Shown: positions 26,297-35,367 of the stretch, piece after piece
Layout: every line of letters starts with the position of its first letter
How positions within the stretch are numbered: position 1 is the stretch's first letter
Source: CAG-177 sp964587915
Lineage (GTDB): Bacteria > Bacillota > Clostridia > Oscillospirales > Acutalibacteraceae
NCBI GenBank assembly: GCA_964587915.1
Contig: CAZPMK010000010.1
Coordinates: 1-52,958, forward strand
Length of the DNA: 52,958 nucleotides
Direction of reading: 5' to 3'
Made by a program: the position numbers and the translations under genes
Notes under the pieces: generated by a model
What the model was told of the DNA's origin: nothing
What the model saw: only the letters and a program-made list of their open reading frames with translations
Databases searched by the model: none

Positions 26297-26325
26297 TTGT
26301 TATTTTCCCTCAAATATGATAAAAT
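26297..26325 (+). promoter_or_regulatory. Sigma-A promoter of the FAD oxidoreductase gene
   Basis: TTGTTA (26297-26302), 17-base spacer, TAAAAT (26320-26325). It places the transcript start near 26332, just upstream of the GGAGGG at 26340-26345, and rules out the longer frame from 26316. Confidence 0.6.
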
Positions 26326-26351
26326 TGTTTCATGAACAAGGAGGGCTCAAA

Positions 26352-27677
26352 ATGGGAAAGCGAATCATAGTGGCAGGTCTCGGTCACGGCGGTATAGCCG
26401 CCGCCGCTCTGCTTTCAAAAGCGGGATTTGACGTCACCGTCTACGAAAAGAAGGCGGAGGGCACTCTCGGCTACGATTGGACGGATATTTTTGCCCCCTC
26501 CTCTTTGGATGCGGCCGGAATAGAAATGCCCCCGGAGGAAAAATTTGAATACAAAGAGGATATGACCTTTTTCGCTCCGACAAGCAAAAAATCGCTTCAG
26601 CAGCACATTCCCAAGGAACAGCTTGAAATAAAAATGGAGCGGCGTGACATTTACGACCACCTGATAACCAACGCTCTCAACTGCGGTGTTGATATCGTGT
26701 ACGGCTGTGAAATATCCTCTCCCATCATTCTCGGCAACAGAGTGGCGGGGATTTCAACTGACAAGGGCGATTTTTACGGTGATCTCATCATTGATGCCTG
26801 CGGTCTCAATTCACCCCTGCGTCGCAATCTTCCCGATGCTTTCGGAATTGACAAAGAGGTGCTGAGAAAAGATAAAATCTCGATATACCGTGCTTTTTAC
26901 AACATCGGAAGCGATGAGAAGCCCGAAGCAAAATTCAAGGTCATGCTTTTTCCGGATAACATACGGGGTATCGGCTGGATAGCCTCCGAGGAAAAATATA
27001 CCGACCTACTCATCGGCAGATTTGAGGATTTTGACCTTGCCGAGGTTGAACGGTTCTCCGATGAGCTGAGAAAGAGTAATCCGAGACTCGGCAAAGAGCG
27101 TGTAAGAGGCGGTCAATTCGTTGAAATACCCGTTCGTCAGCCCCTTGCCGTAATGGTTGCCGACGGCTACGCCGCAATAGGCGACAGTGCTTTTATGACC
27201 GTCCCGATGATCGGCTCGGGAATTGCAAACAGTCTGCGTGCCGCCCGTTGCCTTGCCGATGCCGTAATAAGCGACTCCTCACTTGCGTACAGTGCCGAAA
27301 CTCTGTGGAAATATCAGGTATCATATTATCACACCGTCGGTGCGGGGCTTGCTCCGATTGCCTGTGCAAAAAATATGGCACTCACGCTGAAGCCCGCCGA
27401 AATAGATTATCTTTTTGAAAGTGAAACGCTGACCTCGGAGGATATCAACATGGGTGCGGATTTCACAAGTCTTGCTTCTCTCATGTCGGGCGTTGATTTC
27501 AAGAGCCTCGGCAATAAAGCAAAGCAGGTTTGCCGTGACAAAGAGCTTCTTCGCAAAATTCTCAACTGCGGCACCGATATGGGAAAGGTAGCCGCAACGT
27601 GTGCCGTCATTCCGAAAAAATGGAACAAAGACCGTGTTTTCGCATGGGCTAAATTGTATAATTTTGCTTTTAAGTAA
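26352..27677 (+). CDS. FAD-dependent oxidoreductase, geranylgeranyl-reductase-like
   Basis: A 441-residue flavoprotein with an N-terminal Rossmann FAD motif (GLGHGGIAAAALLSKAGFDVTVYE), a DG-type middle motif (LIIDACGLNSPLRRNLP) and the second FAD motif AAIGDSAFMTVPMIGSGIANSLRAAR. This is the pattern of the p-hydroxybenzoate hydroxylase / geranylgeranyl reductase superfamily. The C-terminal 130 residues are helical and not assigned. Start chosen at 26352 because GGAGGG lies six bases before it. The secreted lipase starts 46 bases downstream without an evident terminator, so the two may be co-transcribed. Substrate unknown; a hydrophobic one is likely for the superfamily. Confidence 0.8.
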   Translation: MGKRIIVAGLGHGGIAAAALLSKAGFDVTVYEKKAEGTLGYDWTDIFAPSSLDAAGIEMPPEEKFEYKEDMTFFAPTSKKSLQQHIPKEQLEIKMERRDIYDHLITNALNCGVDIVYGCEISSPIILGNRVAGISTDKGDFYGDLIIDACGLNSPLRRNLPDAFGIDKEVLRKDKISIYRAFYNIGSDEKPEAKFKVMLFPDNIRGIGWIASEEKYTDLLIGRFEDFDLAEVERFSDELRKSNPRLGKERVRGGQFVEIPVRQPLAVMVADGYAAIGDSAFMTVPMIGSGIANSLRAARCLADAVISDSSLAYSAETLWKYQVSYYHTVGAGLAPIACAKNMALTLKPAEIDYLFESETLTSEDINMGADFTSLASLMSGVDFKSLGNKAKQVCRDKELLRKILNCGTDMGKVAATCAVIPKKWNKDRVFAWAKLYNFAFK

Positions 27678-27723
27678 AAATGAGAATAATGTTCTCTAAT
27701 ATAAATTTAAGGAGACAGATACC

Positions 27724-28965
27724 ATGAAAAAAATCCTATCCGCCATCCTTTGCATTGCAGCAATACTTCTTGCTTTCCCGTTTGCGTATGCCGATAATGA
27801 TACTTCGGAGGAATACCCCTTTGTTTTCGTCCACGGAATGATGGGCTGGGGCGAATATCAAAAGCTCGACAGCTTCATGCCCTATTGGGGAACAACCTCG
27901 GGCGATGTTCTCGGATATCTTGAAAAGCAGGGCTACGATGTTTGCTCCGCCACTCTCGGCGGCGTTTCCTCCGCTTGGGACAGAGCCTGCGAGCTTTACG
28001 CTCAGCTCACGGGAACAAGGGTGGATTACGGCAAGGCTCACTCCGAGGAGCACGGTCATGCACGCTACGGCAGAAGCTACGACAAAAAGCTCTGTGAGAG
28101 CTTCGGAACGACCGATAAAAACGGCAAAATCAACAAGGTCAATCTTGTCGGTCACAGCATGGGCGGTGTTACCGTTCGCCTGTTTGCTTCAATCCTTGAA
28201 TACGGCGTTCCCGAGGAAATTGCCGCCGGCGGCGATACCTCCGATTTCTTCAAGGGCGGCAAGGGTGATTACATCCACTCCATAAGCTGTGTTTCCGCTC
28301 CTCACAACGGTTCGCTTGCCGCAGACCTTGACAACTTTGCCTATGTCAATTTAATTCTGAACGGATATTATTACATGGCGGGCATGATAGGCAACACGGC
28401 TCTGCGTCCGCTCTGGGACCCGATGCTCGACCAATTCGGCTTCTCCGACTGCCCCGAAACGGGCGTTGAGGGCGATTTCAGCAAGGAGCTTATCGAAAAA
28501 ATGATAGCCTCCGAGGATTCCGCTTACTACGATTTGACCCTCAAGGGTGCAAGTGAAATAAACAAAAGAATCAAGCTCGTTGACGATGTTTATTACTATT
28601 CATATTATTCCGAATGCGTTTTTGAAGGCCCCGTCACCGGCAGACTTTATCCCGAACCGACACTCAATCCCATCTTCATTCCCGTTGCTTTGAAAATATG
28701 CAATTATGAGGATGCCGAAATTGCCGGCTATGAGATAGGCGATGATTGGCGGCTCAACGACGGCATTGTAAGTGCCGCTTCCTCAAGATATCCCGAGGGA
28801 GACCCGCACACGCAATACGATCCCGAAAATGTTAAAACGGGAATTTGGAACGTGATGCCGATGGAAAATTCCATGGATCACACCGACTACATGGGAGTTT
28901 TCTGCAACCCCGTTGAGATAAGAAAATTCTATCTCGGCGTGTGCAACAACGCCTGTAAATACTGA
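27724..28965 (+). CDS. Secreted triacylglycerol lipase (staphylococcal/thermoalkalophilic type)
   Basis: A 413-residue secreted lipase. Signal peptide 1-23. The oxyanion motif FVFVHGMMGW is followed by the zinc-loop region VDYGKAHSEEHGHARYGR (H106 and H112 match the zinc-binding His of Geobacillus/Staphylococcus lipases). Triad: S145 in GHSMGG, D346 in LNDGIVS and H386 in MDHTDYMG. These three positions and the zinc loop place it in the family I.5/I.6-like lipases, which cleave triacylglycerols and short esters outside the cell. The ribosome site AAGGAG lies before the ATG. Confidence 0.9.
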   Translation: MKKILSAILCIAAILLAFPFAYADNDTSEEYPFVFVHGMMGWGEYQKLDSFMPYWGTTSGDVLGYLEKQGYDVCSATLGGVSSAWDRACELYAQLTGTRVDYGKAHSEEHGHARYGRSYDKKLCESFGTTDKNGKINKVNLVGHSMGGVTVRLFASILEYGVPEEIAAGGDTSDFFKGGKGDYIHSISCVSAPHNGSLAADLDNFAYVNLILNGYYYMAGMIGNTALRPLWDPMLDQFGFSDCPETGVEGDFSKELIEKMIASEDSAYYDLTLKGASEINKRIKLVDDVYYYSYYSECVFEGPVTGRLYPEPTLNPIFIPVALKICNYEDAEIAGYEIGDDWRLNDGIVSAASSRYPEGDPHTQYDPENVKTGIWNVMPMENSMDHTDYMGVFCNPVEIRKFYLGVCNNACKY

Positions 28966-28968
28966 TAA

Positions 28969-29001
28969 AAGAGCCTCGCTTCACGGCGGGGCTCTCTTTT
29001 T
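28969..29001 (+). terminator. Terminator of the oxidoreductase-lipase unit
   Basis: GAGCC (28971-28975) pairs with GGCTC (28990-28994), inner CGC/GCG, then CTTTTT. Confidence 0.7.
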
Positions 29002-29014
29002 GCAAGCTGATGTT

Positions 29015-29365
29015 CTATTCTGCTCCGATGCCGAGGCTGACTGAAAGTGCTCTGTCAACACGGGTCATATCTCTTTCGTCGAGATTGCCCATTTTTTCTC
29101 TCAGCCGTTTTTTATCAAGCGTTCTGACCTGCTCAAGGAGCACAATGGAATCCTTTGCAAGTCCGCACCCGTCGGCGTTTACCCGTATGTGAGTAGGCAG
29201 ACTCGTTTTGTAGCGTTGGCTCGTTATTGCCGCCGCGATTACGGTCGGACTGAATTTGTTTCCTACGTCGTTTTGCACTATCAGCACCGGTCGTGTTCCG
29301 CCCTGCTCCGAGCCGACGACGGGACTTAAATCGGCGTAATAGATTTCTCCCCGTTTAACGGTCAC
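29015..29365 (-). CDS. MazF/EndoA-type mRNA interferase
   Basis: A 116-residue toxin-fold endoribonuclease very like Bacillus EndoA (NdoA): KRGEIYYADLSPVVGSEQGGTRPVLIVQND, the central PTVIAAAITSQ, the SIVLLEQVRTLDKKRLREKMG helix and a C-terminal SVSLGI. It cleaves single-stranded mRNA, normally held by a small antitoxin coded just upstream. No antitoxin reading frame lies in the 196 bases upstream (29366-29561). GTG start at 29363-29365 after GGAGAG. Confidence 0.92.
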   Translation of the reverse strand: MTVKRGEIYYADLSPVVGSEQGGTRPVLIVQNDVGNKFSPTVIAAAITSQRYKTSLPTHIRVNADGCGLAKDSIVLLEQVRTLDKKRLREKMGNLDERDMTRVDRALSVSLGIGAE

Positions 29366-29522
29366 TGTAAATCACTCTCCGTAAGTTTGAATGCAGTATT
29401 ATTTTGGTCACGGACATAGGCAAATAATCGTTTTTTGAAATCGGGGAGCAAAAAAATTTCAAAATCGCCTGTCCCTGTTACAGTATATTCCCGCTTTTTT
29501 CTTTTGACATCGACTAAAACAC

Positions 29523-29555
29523 AATGCCGCCCCTTTTTGTTCGGGACGGCATTTT
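29523..29555 (-). terminator. Terminator after the SDR gene
   Basis: AATGCCG (29523-29529) pairs with CGGCATT (29547-29553), inner CCC/GGG. The T-tract is stronger on the plus strand than on the minus strand, so its direction is not certain. Confidence 0.45.
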
Positions 29556-29561
29556 TATTGC

Positions 29562-30554
29562 TTATTTCTTATTAACTTCTTTTATCCATGCAACGGTATC
29601 TCTGAGTGATTGCTCCGCACTCATAGGCTTATAGCCAAGCTCCTTTGCCGCTTTTTCGTATGTAAAATTACAATTTTGGCAAATGATGCTTATTGAAAGC
29701 TCGTTGAGAACGGGCGGCAGCTTAAAGAGCTTGAACACCTTTTCGATAACGGGCAAAAGGGTGAGTATCGTCTTTTTGCTCAGCTCGATTTTCGGCGGCT
29801 TCTTGCCCTGAATCTTCGCAAGAGTGCCGATGAACTCGCTGACACTCATTTTTTCACCGCACAGCAGATAATTTTCTCCGCCTCTGCCCTTTTCTGCGGC
29901 ACCCACCATACCCTTTGCAACGTCACGGACATCGACGAAATTATATCCGCCGAAATTCAACGACACGGGGAACAAGCCTTTCAGATAGAGCTTTATCATC
30001 GTGCAAACGCTCGAAGTCTGTTTGATATCGTTCGGGCCTATGCAGCAGCTCGGGTGAACTATGCAGGTTTTCAGCTTATCGTCGGAGGCTTCCTTGACAT
30101 ACTGACTTGCGGCAGCCTTTGACTTGCCGTAAGCACCCTTAACAAGCTCGGGGTCAAAATGCGACGGCTCGCAAACCTTATCCATATCGTCCGAAACGGG
30201 AATTGCATCAACCGAGGAAACATATACAAGAGTCTTTACGCCGCACTTTTTGCAGGCTTCAACAACATTCTTCGTGCCCTCATAGTTTACTTTCCAGACG
30301 AGCTTGTCCTTTTCTCCGCTGATATCGACAAGTCCCGCAACGTGATAAACGGTATCCGCACCCTCAAATGCCTTGAGAAGATATTCGCTGTCGCAGATAT
30401 CGCCGATGACCTTTTCAAAGCCGAATTCGTCAAAATCCGTGCGAACGCGGGAAAATGCAAGACGAACGTTATCCCCTCTCGATGCAAGCTCCTTTACAAG
30501 TGCATAGCCGACATATCCTGTGGCACCCGTAACAACACTTAATTTTCCCTCCAT
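29562..30554 (-). CDS. NAD-dependent epimerase/dehydratase-type extended SDR
   Basis: A 330-residue extended short-chain dehydrogenase. Rossmann motif VVTGATGYVGYALVKEL near the N-terminus, DICD-type segment, VYHVAG and the catalytic Y-x3-K in GAYGKSKA; 3-beta-hydroxysteroid-dehydrogenase-like or dihydroflavonol-reductase-like subfamily. Start chosen at 30554 because AAAGGAGG precedes it at seven bases; the longer frame from 30611 lacks a ribosome site. It lies 84 bases after the PAP2 stop in the same direction. Substrate unknown. Confidence 0.87.
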   Translation of the reverse strand: MEGKLSVVTGATGYVGYALVKELASRGDNVRLAFSRVRTDFDEFGFEKVIGDICDSEYLLKAFEGADTVYHVAGLVDISGEKDKLVWKVNYEGTKNVVEACKKCGVKTLVYVSSVDAIPVSDDMDKVCEPSHFDPELVKGAYGKSKAAASQYVKEASDDKLKTCIVHPSCCIGPNDIKQTSSVCTMIKLYLKGLFPVSLNFGGYNFVDVRDVAKGMVGAAEKGRGGENYLLCGEKMSVSEFIGTLAKIQGKKPPKIELSKKTILTLLPVIEKVFKLFKLPPVLNELSISIICQNCNFTYEKAAKELGYKPMSAEQSLRDTVAWIKEVNKK

Positions 30555-30638
30555 ACTAATACCTCCTTTATAAGTTGGAAATATTATACATCTTTTTGGC
30601 AAAAAAAGCAATATGCAAGTTGACGATTTCCTCGACTC

Positions 30639-31304
30639 TTACCGTTTTAACACTGTGCGAAGTTTCTCCGCAAGGGCATAATAAAATACGCTGAGTGTGC
30701 ATGAAATGAGTATTCCGCCGATTATATCGGTAAACCAATGAACGCCGGAGAGCAGTCTCGATATGACCGTGAGCACCGCAACGGCAATGCAGATTACCTT
30801 TACGGCAAGAGCGGCTTTTTCGGGCAGTCTCTTCTTAAGGGGCAGTATAGCCGTAAGCATTATGCACACGGCAAGCATCGTATGCGTTGACGGATAGGAC
30901 GCTTCAAGCTGTCCCTCCTCCAAAATCGGTCTGTAATTTATTGCAAGGGCATCAAAAACCAAATATGCCGCTATCACAAGCACATAGAAAATGCCGAGTG
31001 CAAGTATCTCGGAGTCAACCTTCAAAAGTGCCTTGCGGGTGAAAAACTGAATGCCGCCTATCGCCGCAAACAAAAGCATAACGCCGATTGACAAAAATCC
31101 GAGAAGCTCCGAGAGCTTATACCAGCCCGTACTGACACCGATAAGCTCGCGGAAAAGCTCATTCGCCTGTGCAAATCCGACGCTCGACTGCAACGGACCT
31201 ATTGCCTGAACGTCCACGTTTGCAATTGCCGCCGTGAAGAGAACAAACAGCAGCAGCAACGCTCCCGAAATCGTAAAAAGCAGGGTCGTTTTTTTCATTT
31301 TCAT
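30639..31304 (-). CDS. PAP2-family membrane phosphatase
   Basis: A 221-residue membrane protein with about five or six hydrophobic helices. The phosphatase signature is split as in the family: RP after INY, YPSTHTM (motif 2; PSTH for the usual PSGH) and SRLLSGVHWFTDIIGG (motif 3, with catalytic His in VHW). PAP2 enzymes remove phosphate from phosphatidic acid, undecaprenyl diphosphate or similar lipids at the membrane. ATG at 31302-31304 after AGGAAG; it starts 11 bases after the stop of the secreted hydrolase, so the pair is an operon. Confidence 0.9.
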   Translation of the reverse strand: MKMKKTTLLFTISGALLLLFVLFTAAIANVDVQAIGPLQSSVGFAQANELFRELIGVSTGWYKLSELLGFLSIGVMLLFAAIGGIQFFTRKALLKVDSEILALGIFYVLVIAAYLVFDALAINYRPILEEGQLEASYPSTHTMLAVCIMLTAILPLKKRLPEKAALAVKVICIAVAVLTVISRLLSGVHWFTDIIGGILISCTLSVFYYALAEKLRTVLKR

Positions 31305-31315
31305 AAGAACACTTC

Positions 31316-33022
31316 CTATTTGACAAAATCGAAGCATCTTTCGGAAACAAGGGGACCGAATGTGTTTTTCATGTAGGCGACGGTCAATTCCTTACGCCCC
31401 GTGACGGGCTTTGCAATTTCAACCTTAAAGCTCGCGCTTTCGCCCGGAGCAAGCGTTTTTCCGAAGGCTCCGTCTATCTTTACGCCGTCAAATTCTATTG
31501 AGGTGAGGCGTATTTCATTCGTTGCGGACAAATTGGTGACGGTGAGAGTATCGGAGGAACCGATATGACCCGTCTTTTGACCCTCGAACACGGCGTTAAC
31601 CGTGTAGTAGGGCTGGAGAGCTATCTGGAATTGCGGGAAGCTCTCGTATGTATAGATATCCGTTTTCTCCTCGGCGGTAAGCAGACTGTTAATCAGCTCA
31701 ACGGTGTAGGGGTCCTTGGCGTAGGTTCCGTGATACTGTCCGTCGATGAACCATGTATTTTCGGGAAGATAGGCACTTGAAGCATCAACCTTCATTGACG
31801 GTGCAAGGTGGTTGTGTGTGCTGTCGTTGCAAGAGGTTCCCGCCGGAGTATAGTTATCGGGCAGCCGTCTGCCGACATCGGCACATACCGCACCGCTTAC
31901 ACGGGAGGCATCGAGGAGCATATCTGCGAGCTTTTGACCGCCGAAAGCAGTATAATCAACATAGTTGCACAAAATCGAGATGTTCGCTCCGCGTTCCATG
32001 CAGCGTGCAAAATTCGTCTTGTAATTCGGCATTACCTCATGGTGAACGATATCGCTCTTGCGGATTATTTCCGCATTCTCAACGGGATCAAGAAGTTTGT
32101 CCTTGAGGATTTCATAGTCCTCGGGCGTAAGCAAATCCCACAAACTGCCCCAACGGGACGGAAGAACGGATATTTTTTTAAGGAAAACCGATGCCAGCTT
32201 CTCGATTCTCGGGAGCTTTACGTTTTTGAGAAGTCCCGCAATATTCGTTTCACTGCCCAAAAGCGTTTCAAAGAGCGAAGCAAGGCTTGAAACGGGGAAA
32301 TCAACCTCACCGAGGAAAAATCTCTTTGCAAAGGACGTACCGCCGAGAGCGGGCACGTCAAGTACAACATTGTTCACCGGTGCGGTATCGGCATAAAGGC
32401 TGAGATACGTTCCGCCGACGAAGCCGCCGTAGCTGATGCCAAAGATGTCAACCTTTTCCGCTCCCGTATAGGAAAGAACGGCTTTTACGAATTTGTCAAG
32501 CTCAACCGCCGCCTCATAGCCGCCCTTGCGGAAATCGTATTGGAAGCAGAAAACTCTGTCTCCGCCTCTGATTTTCGCCTGAGCCGCACAAAGCTCTTTT
32601 TCGTGAAGCTCCGTGGTACGGTTCTCGCTCAGATAATTATAATTTGTATATTTCGGGTCGTTGGGAAAATATTTTACATTGTAAAGCGACTCACCGTTTT
32701 CACCGCAAAACGCCTTATCGAGTATATTCATTCCGCCGACGGCAATTGCATTACCGAGGTCTTCAACATCCCCGCAAAGGAATTTCAGCACGGTAAGCAG
32801 AAAGGCGGGCAAATCCGATGAAGTCTGTTCGGAAATGCTGTCACCCGAAAGAGGCCAAACCTGCTGTGTCGTTCCGTCCTCGGCAATATAATACAGCGGT
32901 GATGAGCCGTATCCGCCCAAAACGATGAGGGGGAGCTGTTCATCTTCGCCCTGTGCAAAAGCAGGCACGGCAATTCCGAGCAGCATCGCAACCGCAAGAA
33001 CGATACTCAGTAGCTTTTTCAT
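31316..33022 (-). CDS. Secreted serine hydrolase, lipase-like
   Basis: A 568-residue secreted alpha/beta hydrolase. Signal peptide 1-23. The nucleophile elbow is canonical: G195-I-S197-Y-G199 after the TGAEKVDIF strand. Probable triad partners are D400 and H431 (DGQYHGTY). The motif KVDAS..YLPENTW....H (residues 412-431) is shared with the Cys-type paralogue at 4020-5579; in between the two differ strongly. The last 110 residues form a beta-sandwich-like domain (TLTVTNLSATNEIRLTSIEF), absent from the paralogue. First gene of a unit with the PAP2 phosphatase, suggesting lipid or phospholipid breakdown; activity is not proven. Confidence 0.78.
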   Translation of the reverse strand: MKKLLSIVLAVAMLLGIAVPAFAQGEDEQLPLIVLGGYGSSPLYYIAEDGTTQQVWPLSGDSISEQTSSDLPAFLLTVLKFLCGDVEDLGNAIAVGGMNILDKAFCGENGESLYNVKYFPNDPKYTNYNYLSENRTTELHEKELCAAQAKIRGGDRVFCFQYDFRKGGYEAAVELDKFVKAVLSYTGAEKVDIFGISYGGFVGGTYLSLYADTAPVNNVVLDVPALGGTSFAKRFFLGEVDFPVSSLASLFETLLGSETNIAGLLKNVKLPRIEKLASVFLKKISVLPSRWGSLWDLLTPEDYEILKDKLLDPVENAEIIRKSDIVHHEVMPNYKTNFARCMERGANISILCNYVDYTAFGGQKLADMLLDASRVSGAVCADVGRRLPDNYTPAGTSCNDSTHNHLAPSMKVDASSAYLPENTWFIDGQYHGTYAKDPYTVELINSLLTAEEKTDIYTYESFPQFQIALQPYYTVNAVFEGQKTGHIGSSDTLTVTNLSATNEIRLTSIEFDGVKIDGAFGKTLAPGESASFKVEIAKPVTGRKELTVAYMKNTFGPLVSERCFDFVK

Positions 33023-33072
33023 TTTTCCACGCTCCTAAAATTATATTCGGAATTTGCTTATTTTATAAAAAC

Positions 33073-33101
33073 ATCTTAACACATATTTACGGAATTTTCA
33101 A
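33073..33101 (-). promoter_or_regulatory. Sigma-A promoter of the secreted hydrolase-PAP2 unit
   Basis: TTGAAA (33096-33101) and TAAGAT (33073-33078) on the minus strand, spacing 17, about 45 bases upstream of the ATG at 33022. Confidence 0.5.
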
Positions 33102-33114
33102 CACAAATTATCAG

Positions 33115-35358
33115 TTATTTTGTTGATTGTTCACAATTCCATTCACGAATGCGTTTTTTCATTCCGTCAATATCGAGAACGCCGTATGCAAAGCCCTTGC
33201 GGACAAGCTCGGGCGGCAAAAATTCATCATATTTTTCAAACAGCGGGACTTCGTTCTCATAGACAAGCTCCATCGGGTCAAAATCCTTTTCCGCTTCCCG
33301 TGCAAGCACCTCAAAAAACTTCTTTTCGTCCGCTTTCATCTTGAATTGTATGAAATACGGTCTTGACGGGTCAACCGAGGATATTTCAAGCTCCTTGGCA
33401 CATTTGAGCTTCAAAAACCGCTCCATGGCAAGAAACGCATATGTTCCGAGCCACGGGAAAAGACACCACATATCGCCGCCCAAATTTATCAGCACACGAT
33501 TTTTAAGGTCGGCATTTTTCGCCGTTCCTCTCGCCTGTGCAAGACGGGCAACGGCATTCTGCATAAGATACGGGTAGCTCTTTTCCTCCTCTAAAACACG
33601 CCGCATTCTTTCGAGCACGGCGGTATTTATGTCGCCCGGACACTGTCCGAAATACGCCGGCACCTTACCTTTAACAAGGTCGCAATAAACAAGTTTTCTC
33701 TTGTGGTCAACCTCTTCGACTATCCAAACATGACCCGCAATGGCAATCTTTTCGCCTGCCGGAGGCGGCTTTACGATAGTGCCCAGCTCCTGAGAGTGAC
33801 TGCGAACGGTATATTCTTCATTCTCCTGAAAAACGGCGTAGAATTTGTAGCTGTTCACCTGTCTTTCGCCTGCAAGACCAACTATCAGCGTTCCCTCATC
33901 GGTGCGTTGAAGCTGATCCGTTGAAAGCAAGTGCCGCAAAAGGAGCTTGTAATCCTCCTGCGATACGCTTTTGAACGCACTCAGCGAAAGTACCTTGGAG
34001 GCAAGCACGGCAGGTGATGCCTCACCGCACGATGCAAGCGTTGCCATTGTTTGGTGATACAGCAGACTGTACGGCAGCTTACGCATTCTCTGCGGCTCAA
34101 CCCATTTTTCTTCGGTATAGAGCTGAACAAGGGCTATGCCCTGAAGAAGCGTCCACGGCACGGTTGCGGGAAGCATTGCTCTTGCCTCGGGCTGTTCCTC
34201 ACGCATTACAAACCACATTTCGGGCGGCATTCCCCGCCTGCCCGTTCTGCCCATACGCTGTAAAAACGATGAAACGGTGAACGGTGCATCAAGCTGAAAC
34301 GCTCGTTCAAGCCTGCCTATGTCTATTCCCAGCTCGAGTGTCGCCGTGGTGACGGTTGTTTTGTATTCGTTTTCGTCTTTCATGACGCTCTCTGCGGTTT
34401 CTCGGTAGGATGCCGACAAATTGCCGTGATGAATCAAAAATCTGTCCGGCTCGTCATTTTCCTCACAATATCTTCTCAGCGTGGTAGTTACCGCCTCGCA
34501 TTCCTCTCGGGAATTGACGAAAACAAGGCACTTTTTTCCCTTGGTATGCTCAAAAATATAGCCCATTCCGGGGTCGGCATTTTTCGGTGCGTTATCGGTT
34601 GCAACATCGAGAATCGGCAGAGCCTTCCGAGTGTCGGCGTTTTCGTATTCCGCTTCACCGCTCGTATAAAAATGCTCCATGGAAAGTCGCCATTTAACCT
34701 TGCCCGCCTCGATTTTCGGGATAACGGTTCTTCTGCCCGTACACTCCGACAGCAATCTGCCCGCACTCTCGGGGTCGCCGACGGTGGCGGAAAGTCCGAT
34801 TATTCTCGGATTGGAGCCGGAAAGCCGTGAAAGCCGCTCGATGAGACACAGCGTTTGACCGCCTCTGTCCCCTCTCATGAGCGAATGTACCTCGTCAATT
34901 ACTATAAAACGCAAATCGCCGAAAAGCCTTGAAACATAGGAATGCTTGTGAAGCAAAAGTGCTTCGAGCGATTCGGGCGTTATTTGCAAAATCCCCGACG
35001 GATTACGCAACAGCTTGTTTTTGTGGGACTGCGAAACATCGCCGTGCCAATGCCAAACGGGGATATCCGCTTCTCTGCAAAGGTCGTTGAGACGCATGAA
35101 TTGGTCATTTATCAACGCTTTCAGCGGCCCTATATATATCGCTCCGACACTTTGCGGCATGGACTCCGAAAATAAAGTTAAAATCGGGAAAAACGCCGCC
35201 TCGGTCTTGCCCGATGCCGTTGAAGCACATAAAAGCACATTGCAATCGGTATTGAACACCGCATCCGCCGCGGCAACCTGCACCGCTCTCAGGGAGTCCC
35301 AGCTGTTTTGATATATAAAATCTTGAATGAACGGTGCGTAACGGTCAAATACATTCAT
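33115..35358 (-). CDS. Shango-type DEAD/DEAH helicase (SngC-like, Lhr-related)
   Basis: A 747-residue superfamily 2 helicase. Domain 1 has Walker A ASTASGKTEAAF, PLKALINDQF, TPESLEALL and DEVHSLM with SAT (GLSATVG). Domain 2 has VFVNSREECE, IHHGNLSASYRE, TATLELGIDIG and the QRMGRTGRRG motif. The C-terminal 250 residues resemble the extra domains of Lhr-type helicases. It is the last gene of the TerB-ATPase-helicase operon and starts nine bases after the ATPase stop. In the published Shango system a helicase of this kind acts with a TerB protein and an ATPase against phages; its role at molecular level is not known to me. Confidence 0.88.
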   Translation of the reverse strand: MNVFDRYAPFIQDFIYQNSWDSLRAVQVAAADAVFNTDCNVLLCASTASGKTEAAFFPILTLFSESMPQSVGAIYIGPLKALINDQFMRLNDLCREADIPVWHWHGDVSQSHKNKLLRNPSGILQITPESLEALLLHKHSYVSRLFGDLRFIVIDEVHSLMRGDRGGQTLCLIERLSRLSGSNPRIIGLSATVGDPESAGRLLSECTGRRTVIPKIEAGKVKWRLSMEHFYTSGEAEYENADTRKALPILDVATDNAPKNADPGMGYIFEHTKGKKCLVFVNSREECEAVTTTLRRYCEENDEPDRFLIHHGNLSASYRETAESVMKDENEYKTTVTTATLELGIDIGRLERAFQLDAPFTVSSFLQRMGRTGRRGMPPEMWFVMREEQPEARAMLPATVPWTLLQGIALVQLYTEEKWVEPQRMRKLPYSLLYHQTMATLASCGEASPAVLASKVLSLSAFKSVSQEDYKLLLRHLLSTDQLQRTDEGTLIVGLAGERQVNSYKFYAVFQENEEYTVRSHSQELGTIVKPPPAGEKIAIAGHVWIVEEVDHKRKLVYCDLVKGKVPAYFGQCPGDINTAVLERMRRVLEEEKSYPYLMQNAVARLAQARGTAKNADLKNRVLINLGGDMWCLFPWLGTYAFLAMERFLKLKCAKELEISSVDPSRPYFIQFKMKADEKKFFEVLAREAEKDFDPMELVYENEVPLFEKYDEFLPPELVRKGFAYGVLDIDGMKKRIREWNCEQSTK

Positions 35359-35367
35359 ATTTTCACC

